A stretch of 64,000 nt of DNA from TK10-74A sp965217625. GTDB taxonomy: Bacteria > Chloroflexota > Dehalococcoidia > Bin125. The notes under the pieces were generated by a model. The model ran no database searches. It was not told where the DNA came from and was given only the letters and a program-made list of their open reading frames with translations. The position numbers and the translations under genes were made by a program. The stretch is from assembly GCA_965217625.1 (NCBI GenBank), contig OZ244557.1:2170001-2234000 (forward strand), read 5' to 3'. Positions 1-8,520 of the stretch are shown in pieces (within the stretch, counting starts at the first letter, position 1; each line of letters opens with the position of its first letter).

Positions 1-2
1 AA

Positions 3-2972
3 CTCGCCGAGTCGTCGCCGGCGCTGGCGGGGGCCTACTTCCGATCGAGCCCCACCTCGCTGCAGTACCTCTCCGTCACGCAGGCGCCCGACTGGGCCGC
101 GCAGGGCCGGTCGCTGTACAAGGGCACCTGGAAGTCGGGCTCGCTGGCCGCGCAGTACTTCGAGGTCAGCCCGCTGGTGCTGCCGAAACTGCCGCTCAAC
201 CAGATGCGGCTGCTGGTCGAACTGATCGACTCCCTGGCCGGCCACTCCTACGAGCTGGCCAGCGCCTGCCTGAACATGGCGCCGGGCGTGCTGGAGCAGC
301 TCGACCGGCCCGACCGGGCGCCCTTCCTGGAGTTCGGCTCGGTCGTCGCCGGCACCGCCTGGGTCGACGCGCGCGTCTACTTCGAGCGCGGCCCCGCGCT
401 GGTGCGTCACCTGCACCCGCAGCAGCGGGCGCGCTTCCTGGCGCTGGCGGGCCGGGTGGCGGTCAACGTGGGGCGGCTGGGGCATCCCTACTTCATGGAG
501 GCCTCGCAGGCGCTGGCCGAGATCGATCGCGACGCCCACCGCGACATGCTCGAACTGGCTGAGGGGATCATGCCGGTCTCCGGCATCGCGGCGATGGAGT
601 TCGTCAAGTCCGCCCCCGAGGTGCTGCGGCGGCTGCGCCCCGAGGATCTGCCGCGCTGGCAGGAGGCGGGCCGGCAGATCCTGGAGGTCAGCCCGGAGGG
701 CGGCGAGGCCTTCTTCCGCCTGGAGTCGTCGAAGGGCGAGGACATCATCGACGCGCTCTCCTCGCGGGTGGAGCTGGAGCGCGTCTCGGAGCTGATCCGC
801 ATGTACTGCAAGGCGCTGACCGGCGCCGACGTCGCCGTGCACTCGTCCGAGCAACTGACCGAGAAGGGTGTCGGCTGGGTCAACGAGAGCAGCCCCACCA
901 CGGAGGGCACCGCGATCTACCTGCCCCCCATCGTCGAGCAGTACACCGAGAAGGACGAGAACTTCGCCGTCTACAAGGTCTTCGCGACGCATCAGGCCGC
1001 GCGGCTGGAGTTCGGCTCCTTCGCCTTCGACTTCGCCCGGCCCGGGCGCCTCTTCCAGCGCGCCGCCCGCGAGGACGCGCCGCCGCGCGACCCCGAGGCG
1101 CCGGAGGCCGTCACGGCCATGGAGCGCTTCTTCGACGGCTTCGAGGACCGCCGTCTGGCGCACGACATCTTCACGATCGTCGAGGACACGCGCATCGACA
1201 CGATGGTCAAGCGCGAGTACGCCGGCATCCGCCGGCCGATGTCGCGGCTGCAGGAGGCCGCGCTCGAGCGTCGCCGTCCGCTCGAGGACATGCCCGTGCG
1301 GCAGGCCATGATCGAGAACCTGCTGCGCGCCTCGCTGGACGAGGAGCTGCGCCTGCACTGGCCCGAGGACCTGCACGAGGTCATGCAGCGTCCGCTGCGC
1401 ATCATGAGCCGCATCCGCGACGACGGCGCCACCGTCGAGGACTCCGGCGCCGCCACGCGCGTGCTGTACGACTGGATCCGCCGCATCCCCAACGTGGAGT
1501 TGGACGACGCCGACTGGTCGGAGATGACGGGGGGCGCGGCCGACGAGGAGATGGTCGACATCGGCCCCGGCGCCGGCGGCGAGAGCGGGCTGGAGTCGTA
1601 CCAGCCCAATCTGCCCCACGGCGAGGAGCAGCCCTACGAGTCGCCCGAGCCGATCGACTTCCGCGGCGACTTCAAGCCGGAGCTCGTGCAACTGCTCATG
1701 AAGCTCAAGAATCAGCAGATGGGCGACGGCGATACGCCGCCGGTGAAGCTCAGCAAGGAGCAGTTGCAGGAGTTGCTGGAGAAGTCGACCGAGATCAACA
1801 TCACCGAGATGTCGGAGGGCGACCTGGACGAATCATCGGGGATGTTCCTCGACAACCTGATGAAGGAGGTCGAGCAGCAGCTCCAGCAGGCCGCCCAGCA
1901 GCAGGCGGGCAAGCGCGGCGACGGCAGCGACCCCGAGGACAGCGGCGAGCCGCTGCCCGAGATCGCCGAGTCGTTCTACTACGACGAGTGGGACTTCCGC
2001 GCCTCCGACTACAAGCCGCGCTGGTGCCGCGTCGAGGAGAAGCGCCTCGACCACGGCGAACTCGACTATTACGAGCGCACGCTGGCCGACTACTCGCAGC
2101 TCGTGCAGGAGACGCGGCGCCAATTCGAGCAGCTCAAGCCCGAGATGTTCCGCAAGATCAAGCGGCTGCCCGACGGCGACGACTACGACCTGGACGCCGT
2201 CATCGAATGGATCGTCGAGCGCAAGGCGCAGGCGCAGTCGGATGCAAAGCTCTACTACCGCCGCAACAAGGTCGAGCGCGACGTCGCCGTCGCCTTCCTG
2301 CTCGACATGTCCGCCTCGACCGACGAGGAGATCACCAAGCACCAGCCGCGGCCGCAGGGCGCCGACGACAACTTCGACGACGACCCGCGCAAGTACCTGA
2401 GCTGGTGGGCGCAGAAACGCGCCCAGGAAGCGCGCCATCCGGCCAAGCGCATCATCGACCTGGAGAAGGAAGCCGCCGTCCTGCTGATCGAGGCGCTGGA
2501 GACCATCGGCGACACCTACGGCGTCTTCGGCTTCAGCGGCTACGGCCGCGACAACGTCGAGTTCTACGTCATCAAGGACATGGACGAGGCGCTCAGCAAC
2601 CACGCCAAGGCGCGGCTGGACAAGGTGGCGCCGGTGCGCAGCACGCGCATGGGCCCGGCCATCCGGCACTGCATCTACAAGCTCAAGCAGACCGCCGCCA
2701 AGGTGCAGATCCTGGTGCTGCTCTCGGACGGGCGGCCGCAGGACCACGGCTACGGCCGCGACCGCACCGAGAAGGAATACGCCATCCACGACACGAAGAT
2801 GGCGCTGACCGAGGCCCGGCGCGAGGGAATGACGCCGTTCTGCCTGACCGTCGACCGCGCCGGCCACGACTACCTCAAGCAGATGTGCGAGGACATGGGC
2901 TACGAAGTCGTGGGCGACATCGAGTCGTTGCCGCGCCGCCTCCCGTCCCTCTACCGCCGCCTCACGCAGTAG
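3..2972 (+). CDS. VWA-domain protein, NorD/CbbO-like (5' end outside window)
   Basis: The reading frame is open to the left edge, so the N-terminus is missing; at least 989 residues are visible. The first part is helical repeat-like sequence with recurring Trp/Gly/Leu/Ser-Pro patterns. A segment with a HQAARLEFGSF-like stretch follows, then a long acidic, Gln-rich linker. The C-terminal third is a von Willebrand factor A domain with a MIDAS motif (LLDMSAST, near nt 2300) and a downstream LLSDGRP strand. This layout matches the NorD/CbbO family, which works with a MoxR/CbbQ-type AAA+ ATPase to activate metalloenzymes. The partner would be expected upstream, outside the window. The target enzyme cannot be inferred. 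Its stop overlaps the convergent MBL gene by 22 bp. Confidence 0.8.
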   Translation, partial: LAESSPALAGAYFRSSPTSLQYLSVTQAPDWAAQGRSLYKGTWKSGSLAAQYFEVSPLVLPKLPLNQMRLLVELIDSLAGHSYELASACLNMAPGVLEQLDRPDRAPFLEFGSVVAGTAWVDARVYFERGPALVRHLHPQQRARFLALAGRVAVNVGRLGHPYFMEASQALAEIDRDAHRDMLELAEGIMPVSGIAAMEFVKSAPEVLRRLRPEDLPRWQEAGRQILEVSPEGGEAFFRLESSKGEDIIDALSSRVELERVSELIRMYCKALTGADVAVHSSEQLTEKGVGWVNESSPTTEGTAIYLPPIVEQYTEKDENFAVYKVFATHQAARLEFGSFAFDFARPGRLFQRAAREDAPPRDPEAPEAVTAMERFFDGFEDRRLAHDIFTIVEDTRIDTMVKREYAGIRRPMSRLQEAALERRRPLEDMPVRQAMIENLLRASLDEELRLHWPEDLHEVMQRPLRIMSRIRDDGATVEDSGAATRVLYDWIRRIPNVELDDADWSEMTGGAADEEMVDIGPGAGGESGLESYQPNLPHGEEQPYESPEPIDFRGDFKPELVQLLMKLKNQQMGDGDTPPVKLSKEQLQELLEKSTEINITEMSEGDLDESSGMFLDNLMKEVEQQLQQAAQQQAGKRGDGSDPEDSGEPLPEIAESFYYDEWDFRASDYKPRWCRVEEKRLDHGELDYYERTLADYSQLVQETRRQFEQLKPEMFRKIKRLPDGDDYDLDAVIEWIVERKAQAQSDAKLYYRRNKVERDVAVAFLLDMSASTDEEITKHQPRPQGADDNFDDDPRKYLSWWAQKRAQEARHPAKRIIDLEKEAAVLLIEALETIGDTYGVFGFSGYGRDNVEFYVIKDMDEALSNHAKARLDKVAPVRSTRMGPAIRHCIYKLKQTAAKVQILVLLSDGRPQDHGYGRDRTEKEYAIHDTKMALTEARREGMTPFCLTVDRAGHDYLKQMCEDMGYEVVGDIESLPRRLPSLYRRLTQ

Positions 2973-4021
2973 CGTCGGGCCGGGCGCAGCCGCAGCGACC
3001 CCCGCGACCGCTCCGCCACGATCGCGCCGCGCTCCAGCAGGATGTCGATGTGCCCCTGCACCTCCGCGAAGGCGGGCAGGAGGCGGGTGTCGGGGCGAGG
3101 ACGGAAGAACTTGAGCAGCAGCTCGTAGGGGGTGAGGGGTCCGTCGCGCAGGCAGCGCAGCAGCCGCTCCCGCCGCCGGTCGTGACGCGCGAGCGTCCAG
3201 CCGATCGCCTGCGCCACCGGAACCTGACCGGGCTCGCCGTGTCCGGGGTAGAGATGCTCGGCGCCCAGCGTCGCGATGCGCTCCAGCGAGCGCGTGTAGG
3301 CGGGCAGGCCGCGGAAGCGCTCGCGCGGGCTCAGGAAGTGGATGCCGGGGTTGGGCGTGATCCGCGGCAGCAGTTGGTCGCCGCTGAACAGCGAGCCCGA
3401 TGCCTCCTCCAGGCAGACCGCGTTGCCCGGCGTATGCCCCGGCGCGCTGATGAAGCGCAGGCGGCGCTCGCCGCCCTGGAGCAGGTCGCCGTCGTGGAGG
3501 GCGCGGTTGGGCGCGAAGGGCGTGCCGCGCAGCACGGCCGGCCAGCGGTCGCGGGCGGCGGCCCGCGCCGTGCTGCGTGCGCGCCGCCGACGCTGCAACG
3601 CCTGCTCGCGCTCCGCGTCGGGGAAGCCCGACTCCCGCAGCAGCCCATCGACCAACTCCGACTGATAGCCGTACAGCCGCTCGCCCAGCCCGAAGCGCTC
3701 CACCTCCGCCGCCGAGCCCACGACCTCCGCCCCCGCCTCCTGCCAGCGACGCGCCAGCCCACAGTGGTCGAGGTGGGCGTGCGTCACGACCACCGTGCGG
3801 ACATCGGCGGGCGTCAGCCCCGCGGCCTGCAGCTGGGCCGTCAGCGCCTCCCAGCCGCCGTCGTAGTCGGGCCCGGCGTCCACCAGCAGCACGCCGTCGC
3901 GGGCCGGATCGGCGGCCGGCAGCGCGTAGATCCAGTTCGCACCCAGCGCGATCGGCAGCACGCGCCGCTCGTCGAGCATCGTCGTGTTGGGCGCGGCGGT
4001 CCTGTCGTCCATCGGCCGCAC
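2951..4021 (-). CDS. MBL-fold metallo-hydrolase
   Basis: 356 residues. The metallo-beta-lactamase signature is clear: an N-terminal strand ending in LLVDAGPDYDGG, the metal-binding motif THAHLDHCG, a later SAPGHTPGN histidine and a LFSGDQLLP aspartate, and a C-terminal YPGHGEP histidine. After the fold comes a helical extension of about 90 residues, typical of LACTB2/glyoxalase-II-like members with a winged-helix-like tail. It probably hydrolyses a thioester, lactone or similar ester, but the substrate cannot be read from the sequence. It lies 2 bp downstream of the acetyltransferase gene on the same strand, so the two are probably co-transcribed. Confidence 0.85.
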   Translation of the reverse strand: MRPMDDRTAAPNTTMLDERRVLPIALGANWIYALPAADPARDGVLLVDAGPDYDGGWEALTAQLQAAGLTPADVRTVVVTHAHLDHCGLARRWQEAGAEVVGSAAEVERFGLGERLYGYQSELVDGLLRESGFPDAEREQALQRRRRARSTARAAARDRWPAVLRGTPFAPNRALHDGDLLQGGERRLRFISAPGHTPGNAVCLEEASGSLFSGDQLLPRITPNPGIHFLSPRERFRGLPAYTRSLERIATLGAEHLYPGHGEPGQVPVAQAIGWTLARHDRRRERLLRCLRDGPLTPYELLLKFFRPRPDTRLLPAFAEVQGHIDILLERGAIVAERSRGSLRLRPARRYCVRRR

Positions 4022-4023
4022 CG

Positions 4024-5253
4024 CTAGAAGTGGTGGAAGCAGTGCGGACGGCTCCGCGTCGCGAAGGCCCGGTCGACGGCGGCCAGGTCGAGCCCCGCCG
4101 ACGCCTCGGCCCGCCCCATGCCGACGAGCGCGCGGGCGCTGCGGTAGCCCGTCACCAGCGCCGCCAGCGACTGCACGGGCAGCGTCAGCTCCGGGGCGCC
4201 GTCGCTACGCACGACGGTCGTCTGCGCACCGTCCGTCTCCATCGACCAGACGCCGTCGTTCCAGGGGCAGAGCGGATCGATCACCCGCAGCCGCAGCGAG
4301 AGCGGGCCGCCGTACGGCCGCTGCGGCAGCCCCGCCGCCACGTCGACGACGCGCGCCATGATCCCGTCCTGCGTCCAGCGGCGCAGCATCCGCGGCTCCT
4401 GCACGAGGTCGAACAGCGGGTCGTCCTCCGGCACGTTGTCGTAATGGATCCAGCGCACGAGGTCGTGGCTGCCGACCACCCGCCAGAGCGCCTCGTAGGC
4501 GGCCGGGCTCAGCGCGACCAACTCGCGCAGCGTCAGCCGCTGCGTCTCGTCGGGGTGCCGATCCTCCGTCGTGGGGCCGTAGACGCCGTCGCGCACGGTG
4601 TAGAGCGCATAGCCGCGCGCCGCGCCGCCCTCTTCGTAGATCGCGGCGTAGAGCGGCCCCTCGCGCTGGCGATCACGCAGCGGGCCGCGCTCCCACATCG
4701 GCCGGCTGCGATGCAGCTCCCCCGTCCGATCGGCGATCCAGGCGTCGTAGACCGCGCGCAGCGTCGCCACGTCCGGCTGGGCGCTCAACTGCACTTCGCC
4801 CACCGCCTGCGGCGCCCCCGCGCCCGGCAGCACGGCGAAGTCGATGTCGCCCGGCCGCATTTTGTAGTGGGCGTCCTGCGTCACGACCTGGTAGCCGAAG
4901 CGCCGGTAGATGGCCGTGTGCGTCCCCCACAGGATCGCGAACGCTTGGCCCGCCTCGCGCTGCCGCCGCAGCGATTCTTCCATGATCCGCCGCACGTGAC
5001 CTCGCCGCCGACGATGCGGCAGCGTCCCCACGTCCGCGATCCCGGCCGCCGCCACCTGCGCCCCGTTCAGCATCCACTGGAACGGCCAGGCGTTGAATGC
5101 GGAGACCATCGCCCCATCCTCGAAGGCGCACAGCGTCGTCTCCGCCGGCGTCCACGGCGGCCCCTCCGGCCGATAGGCGAACACGGTGCTGTTGATGAAG
5201 CGGTAGGCCTCGGCCTCTTCGGCCGTCGCGGGCCGGATCTCGATGTTGGGCAT
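4024..5253 (-). CDS. Eis-type GNAT N-acetyltransferase
   Basis: 409 residues, close to the usual ~400 of the Eis family. Two GNAT folds and a C-terminal sterol-carrier-like domain are expected. The acetyl-CoA loop is visible as VGTLPHRRRRGHVRRIM (residues about 75-91). It is followed by IYRRFGYQVV, which holds the Tyr that acts as general acid in Eis. The protein ends in FHHF; the C-terminal carboxylate of Eis takes part in catalysis, so this end looks intact. Eis enzymes acetylate amines such as aminoglycosides or lysines, but the natural substrate here is unknown. Start ATG lies 17 bp downstream of the cinA stop, suggesting a cinA-eis-MBL transcription unit. Confidence 0.85.
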   Translation of the reverse strand: MPNIEIRPATAEEAEAYRFINSTVFAYRPEGPPWTPAETTLCAFEDGAMVSAFNAWPFQWMLNGAQVAAAGIADVGTLPHRRRRGHVRRIMEESLRRQREAGQAFAILWGTHTAIYRRFGYQVVTQDAHYKMRPGDIDFAVLPGAGAPQAVGEVQLSAQPDVATLRAVYDAWIADRTGELHRSRPMWERGPLRDRQREGPLYAAIYEEGGAARGYALYTVRDGVYGPTTEDRHPDETQRLTLRELVALSPAAYEALWRVVGSHDLVRWIHYDNVPEDDPLFDLVQEPRMLRRWTQDGIMARVVDVAAGLPQRPYGGPLSLRLRVIDPLCPWNDGVWSMETDGAQTTVVRSDGAPELTLPVQSLAALVTGYRSARALVGMGRAEASAGLDLAAVDRAFATRSRPHCFHHF

Positions 5254-5270
5254 GGCGGCTCCTCCCGTCC

Positions 5271-6563
5271 TCAGTCCGACCCCGCCCGCCGCGCGTCCTC
5301 ACGCGACCGGGCGAAGATCAGCTCCTTCTCCCGCAGTTGGCCCAGCGCCGCCCGTCGCAGCAGCAGCAGGCACGACGTCACGGCCCGGCGCTTGATCGCC
5401 GCCCGCGTCTGCGCGAAGACGTACTCCGAGTGCGAGCGGCCCGTCGCGGTGGCGACGCCGATGTGCGTCGTCCCGACGGGCTGCCCGCCGTGCGTCGCCG
5501 GCCCCGCCACGCCGGTCACGCCGATGCCGATGTCGGCGCCGAGCGCCTCGCGCACGGCCGTGGCCATCGCGACCGCCGTCGCTTCGCTAACGACGCCGTG
5601 CTCCGCGATCGTCGCGGCCGGCACGCCGTAGCGGATCTTGGTCGCCTCGCTGTAGGTCACGAGGCCGCCGCGGAAGTAGTCGCTCGAGCCGGCGACGTCG
5701 GTGAGGGTGCTGGCCAGCAGCCCGCCCGTCAGCGACTCCATCACCGCGACGCTCAGCCCGCGCTCCCGCAGCAGGTCGCCCACGCCGCCGGCCAGCGTCG
5801 TCTCGTCGGCGCCCCAGACGGCCGTGCCGAACAGCGCCCGCACCTGCTCCTCGACGGGCTCGATGCGGGCGCGGGCCTCGGCCTCGGTGGCGGCCTTGGC
5901 GGTCAGACGCAGGTGGATGCCGTCCGACTTGGCGTACACGCCGATCGTCGGGTTGCGGCTCTTCAGCAGCGGGCTGGCCATCTCATCGACCGTGGCCTCG
6001 CCGATCCCCACGGTCTTCAGCGTGCGGCTGACGATCACGTCGCCGTCGCTGCGGGCGGCCAGCCGCGGCGCGACCTCGTTGGCCCACATCCCGGTCATCT
6101 CGGCCGGCGGCCCCGGCATCGCCACGACGATGCCGTCGGCGTTCTCGACCCACCAGCCCGGCGCCGTGCCGCGCGGGTTGGGCAGGATCGTGCCCGAGGG
6201 GATGATCGTCGCCTGCTTGATGTTGCGGGCCGGCATGTCGCTGCCCCGCCCCGCGAAGAAGGCGCGCAGCGTCGCCGCCGCGCCGGGGTCCACGCGCGCC
6301 TCCTCGCCGACCGCCCGCGCGATGGCGTCGCGGGTGATGTCGTCCTCGGTCGGACCCAGGCCGCCGGTGCAGATCACCACGTCGGAGCGATCGAGCGCCG
6401 CGCGGATCAGCCCACCCAGCCGCTCGACGTTGTCGCCCACCTGGTGCATGTAGTACAGGTCGACGCCCAGTGCCGGCAGCCGCTGTGCGATGTAGTGGCT
6501 GTTGGTGTCCTGGATGTCCGCCAGCAGGATCTCGGTCCCGATGGAGATGATCTCGGCGCGCAT
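5271..6563 (-). CDS. cinA: CinA-like protein (molybdopterin-binding-like domain plus NMN deamidase domain)
   Basis: 430 residues. The N-terminal MoaB/MogA-like domain starts ISIGTEILLADIQDTNS and contains CTGGLGPTEDD (residues 65-75). The C-terminal CinA domain starts around residue 270 (VAVMESLTGGLLASTLTDVAGSS) and continues with GVTGVAGPATHGGQPVGT, the nicotinamide-nucleotide amidase signature. Known CinA proteins hydrolyse NMN to NaMN in pyridine nucleotide salvage, and some also cleave ADP-ribose through the N-terminal domain. Length and domain order are complete. It is the first gene of a leftward run with the acetyltransferase and MBL genes. Confidence 0.92.
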   Translation of the reverse strand: MRAEIISIGTEILLADIQDTNSHYIAQRLPALGVDLYYMHQVGDNVERLGGLIRAALDRSDVVICTGGLGPTEDDITRDAIARAVGEEARVDPGAAATLRAFFAGRGSDMPARNIKQATIIPSGTILPNPRGTAPGWWVENADGIVVAMPGPPAEMTGMWANEVAPRLAARSDGDVIVSRTLKTVGIGEATVDEMASPLLKSRNPTIGVYAKSDGIHLRLTAKAATEAEARARIEPVEEQVRALFGTAVWGADETTLAGGVGDLLRERGLSVAVMESLTGGLLASTLTDVAGSSDYFRGGLVTYSEATKIRYGVPAATIAEHGVVSEATAVAMATAVREALGADIGIGVTGVAGPATHGGQPVGTTHIGVATATGRSHSEYVFAQTRAAIKRRAVTSCLLLLRRAALGQLREKELIFARSREDARRAGSD

Positions 6564-6602
6564 GCTCCCTCTCCCGTCCGGCGTCCCGGCCCCTGGCGCA
6601 GC

Positions 6603-7358
6603 CTAACGCCGCACGACGATCCGGCCCGCGTCATCGACGCCGGCCCGCGGCACGACCGTCTCGCTGTCCATCTCGGCCGCGAAGCCGATGTCCGCCTCGT
6701 AGCCGATGCTCGTCAGGTAGTCGGCGTGGGGAGCGTCGGCCAGCGCGCGGCGCGGGTCGCGGCCGTAGGCGTCGAAGATGCGCAGCGCCAGCCGCGCGCC
6801 CGACTCGAGGAACGGCGCGCCGGGCGCATCGTGATCGGCCAGCAGCGCGACCAGCGCGCCCGCAGTGAAGGCGTCCTCGACCGAGGCGGCCGTGGCGTGC
6901 TGCTCGCCGGCGCAGATGATGGCGATGTCGTGCTCGCCGGCCGCCGCCGTGTCGCGCAGCGTCCGCGCGGCCGCCGCGCGGTTGCGCAGGCAGACGACGA
7001 AGGCCGCCGCGGCGTGTGCGGCCAGCGCCGCCGCGCGGGTGCCGTTGCTCGTCGTCTGCACGAAGCGCATCCCCCGCACGTCCATCGCCGCGAACTCGGT
7101 CGGCGAGTTGCCGAAATCGAAGCCCGCGATACGATGCCCGCCGCGCTCGCCGCACAGCCGGGCGCCCGGGATCGCGGCCGCGAGGGCGCGCGCCTCGGCC
7201 TCGCCGGGGACCGGGTAGACGGCGTCGGCGCCGCCGGCGATGAGCGTGGTGAGCGTCGTCGTCGCGCGCGCCGTGTCGATCACGGCGATGGCCCGCCCGC
7301 GCACGCGGTCGGGCGGCGGCGGGCTGAAGAACACGTTGAGGCGTCGTGCAGGCGACAT
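6603..7358 (-). CDS. comB: 2-phosphosulfolactate phosphatase family protein (ComB)
   Basis: 251 residues from the chosen ATG, which begins MSPARRLNVFFSP. An in-frame ATG 33 bp further up (7391) is possible. ComB features are the start strand, AVIDTARATTTL, LCGERGG.RIAGFDFGNSPTEF, and the TTSNGTRA motif. ComB is a Mg-dependent acid phosphatase first described in coenzyme M synthesis, where it makes sulfolactate. In bacteria without coenzyme M its role is unclear, and it may act on other phosphosulfonates or sugar phosphates. Divergent from pyrF, with about 75 bp between them. Confidence 0.82.
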   Translation of the reverse strand: MSPARRLNVFFSPPPPDRVRGRAIAVIDTARATTTLTTLIAGGADAVYPVPGEAEARALAAAIPGARLCGERGGHRIAGFDFGNSPTEFAAMDVRGMRFVQTTSNGTRAAALAAHAAAAFVVCLRNRAAAARTLRDTAAAGEHDIAIICAGEQHATAASVEDAFTAGALVALLADHDAPGAPFLESGARLALRIFDAYGRDPRRALADAPHADYLTSIGYEADIGFAAEMDSETVVPRAGVDDAGRIVVRR

Positions 7359-7435
7359 CGCCGGCGGCTCCCCCGATTTCGTCCCCGCCATTCGGGTGAC
7401 GACGATTAGTATGCCCGTATGACCCGTGTGTTGGC

Positions 7436-8278
7436 ATGACCCCATCAGCGACATTCGCAGAGAAGCTCGCCGCGGCCGCGGAGCGCAACCGCTCATGGCT
7501 GTGCGTGGGGCTGGATCCCCAGCCGGGGCGCACGCCGCTCGATGAGATCGTGCCGTTCACGCGCGCGATCATCGACGCGACGAGCGACCTGGTCTGCGCC
7601 TTCAAGCCGCAGGCGGCCTTCTTTGAGGCGCACGGCCGCGCCGGCTGGGACGCCCTGGCGGCGACCATCGCGGCGGTCCCGGACGACGTGCCCGTCGTGC
7701 TCGACGCCAAGCGCGGCGACATCGCGCATACGGCCGAGGCCTACGCGACGGCCTGCTTCGACGCCCTGGGCGCCGACGCCGTGACCGTGAATCCCTACCT
7801 CGGCCGCGACGCCGTGGCGCCGTTCCTGGCCCGGCCCGACAAGGGGGCGTTCATCCTCTGCCGCACCTCGAACGCGGGCGGCGCCGACCTGCAAAGCCTC
7901 GACGTGGGCGGCGAGCCGCTGTTCCTGCGCGTCGCGTCGCTGGTCCAGGAGTGGAGCGCCGAGCATGGCAACGCCGGCCTCGTCGTGGGGGCGACCTACC
8001 CGCGGGAGCTGGCCGCCGTGCGCGATCGCGCCCCCGGGCTGCCCATCCTGCTGCCCGGCATCGGGGCGCAGGGCGGCGACCTGGAAGCGTCGGTGCGGGC
8101 GGGCGGCGTCGGCGGCGGCCTGCTGGTCAGCGCCTCGCGATCGGTGATCTACGCCGCCGCCGGCCCCGGCTTCGCGACCGCCGCGCGCGCGGAGGCCGAG
8201 CGCCTGCGGGCCGCCATCACTGCCGCGATCAACGGCGCGACCGCCGGCGCGACCAGCAGCGCGCCGGCGTCCGACTGA
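7436..8278 (+). CDS. pyrF: Orotidine 5'-phosphate decarboxylase (type 2)
   Basis: 280 residues. It catalyses the last step of UMP synthesis, OMP to UMP plus CO2. The catalytic Asp-Lys-Asp network is in VVLDAKRGDIAHTA (Lys92). Other conserved parts are CVGLDPQPGR near the N-terminus, AFKPQAAFFE, a FILCRTSN strand and a late LLPGIGAQGGDLE phosphate-binding segment. Length and motifs are those of the long PyrF subfamily 2. An in-frame ATG at 7436 fits the family N-terminus (TFAEKLAAAAERNRS). No other pyr genes are nearby. Confidence 0.95.
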   Translation: MTPSATFAEKLAAAAERNRSWLCVGLDPQPGRTPLDEIVPFTRAIIDATSDLVCAFKPQAAFFEAHGRAGWDALAATIAAVPDDVPVVLDAKRGDIAHTAEAYATACFDALGADAVTVNPYLGRDAVAPFLARPDKGAFILCRTSNAGGADLQSLDVGGEPLFLRVASLVQEWSAEHGNAGLVVGATYPRELAAVRDRAPGLPILLPGIGAQGGDLEASVRAGGVGGGLLVSASRSVIYAAAGPGFATAARAEAERLRAAITAAINGATAGATSSAPASD

Positions 8279-8319
8279 GCAGCGTGGCCCCGGCCGGGCC
8301 GTCGGAGGGGCGTGCGCCG

Positions 8320-8520
8320 ATGACGCTGGTCGACTTCCAGCCCGGCGACCTGCTGGAGTTGCGCAAGCCGCACCCCTGCGGCAGCCGGCGCTGGTCGGTC
8401 GTGCGGATCGGGGCCGACATCGGCATCGTCTGCCAGGGCTGCGCACACCGCGTGACGCTGGAGCGGCGGCTGCTCGAGCGGCGCTTGAAGCGCGTGCTGG
8501 CGCGGGACGATCCCGCATGA
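8320..8520 (+). CDS. DUF951 family small protein
   Basis: 66 residues. Sequence features are FQPGDLLELRKPHPCGSRRW, VVRIGADIGIVCQGC and a basic C-terminal tail. The HPCGSxxW and CxxC cysteines are the hallmark of DUF951, a small protein family common in Firmicutes and Chloroflexota with no established function; the three cysteines suggest a metal site or nucleic-acid contact. Its stop overlaps the ATG of the MFS gene by 4 bp (ATGA), so translation of the two is probably coupled. Confidence 0.8.
   Translation: MTLVDFQPGDLLELRKPHPCGSRRWSVVRIGADIGIVCQGCAHRVTLERRLLERRLKRVLARDDPA

Noticed and set aside
1988..4027. A 679-codon plus-strand frame over the VWA and MBL genes
   Set aside because: Overlaps two genes with clear domains; composition is Arg/Ala/Pro-rich throughout.
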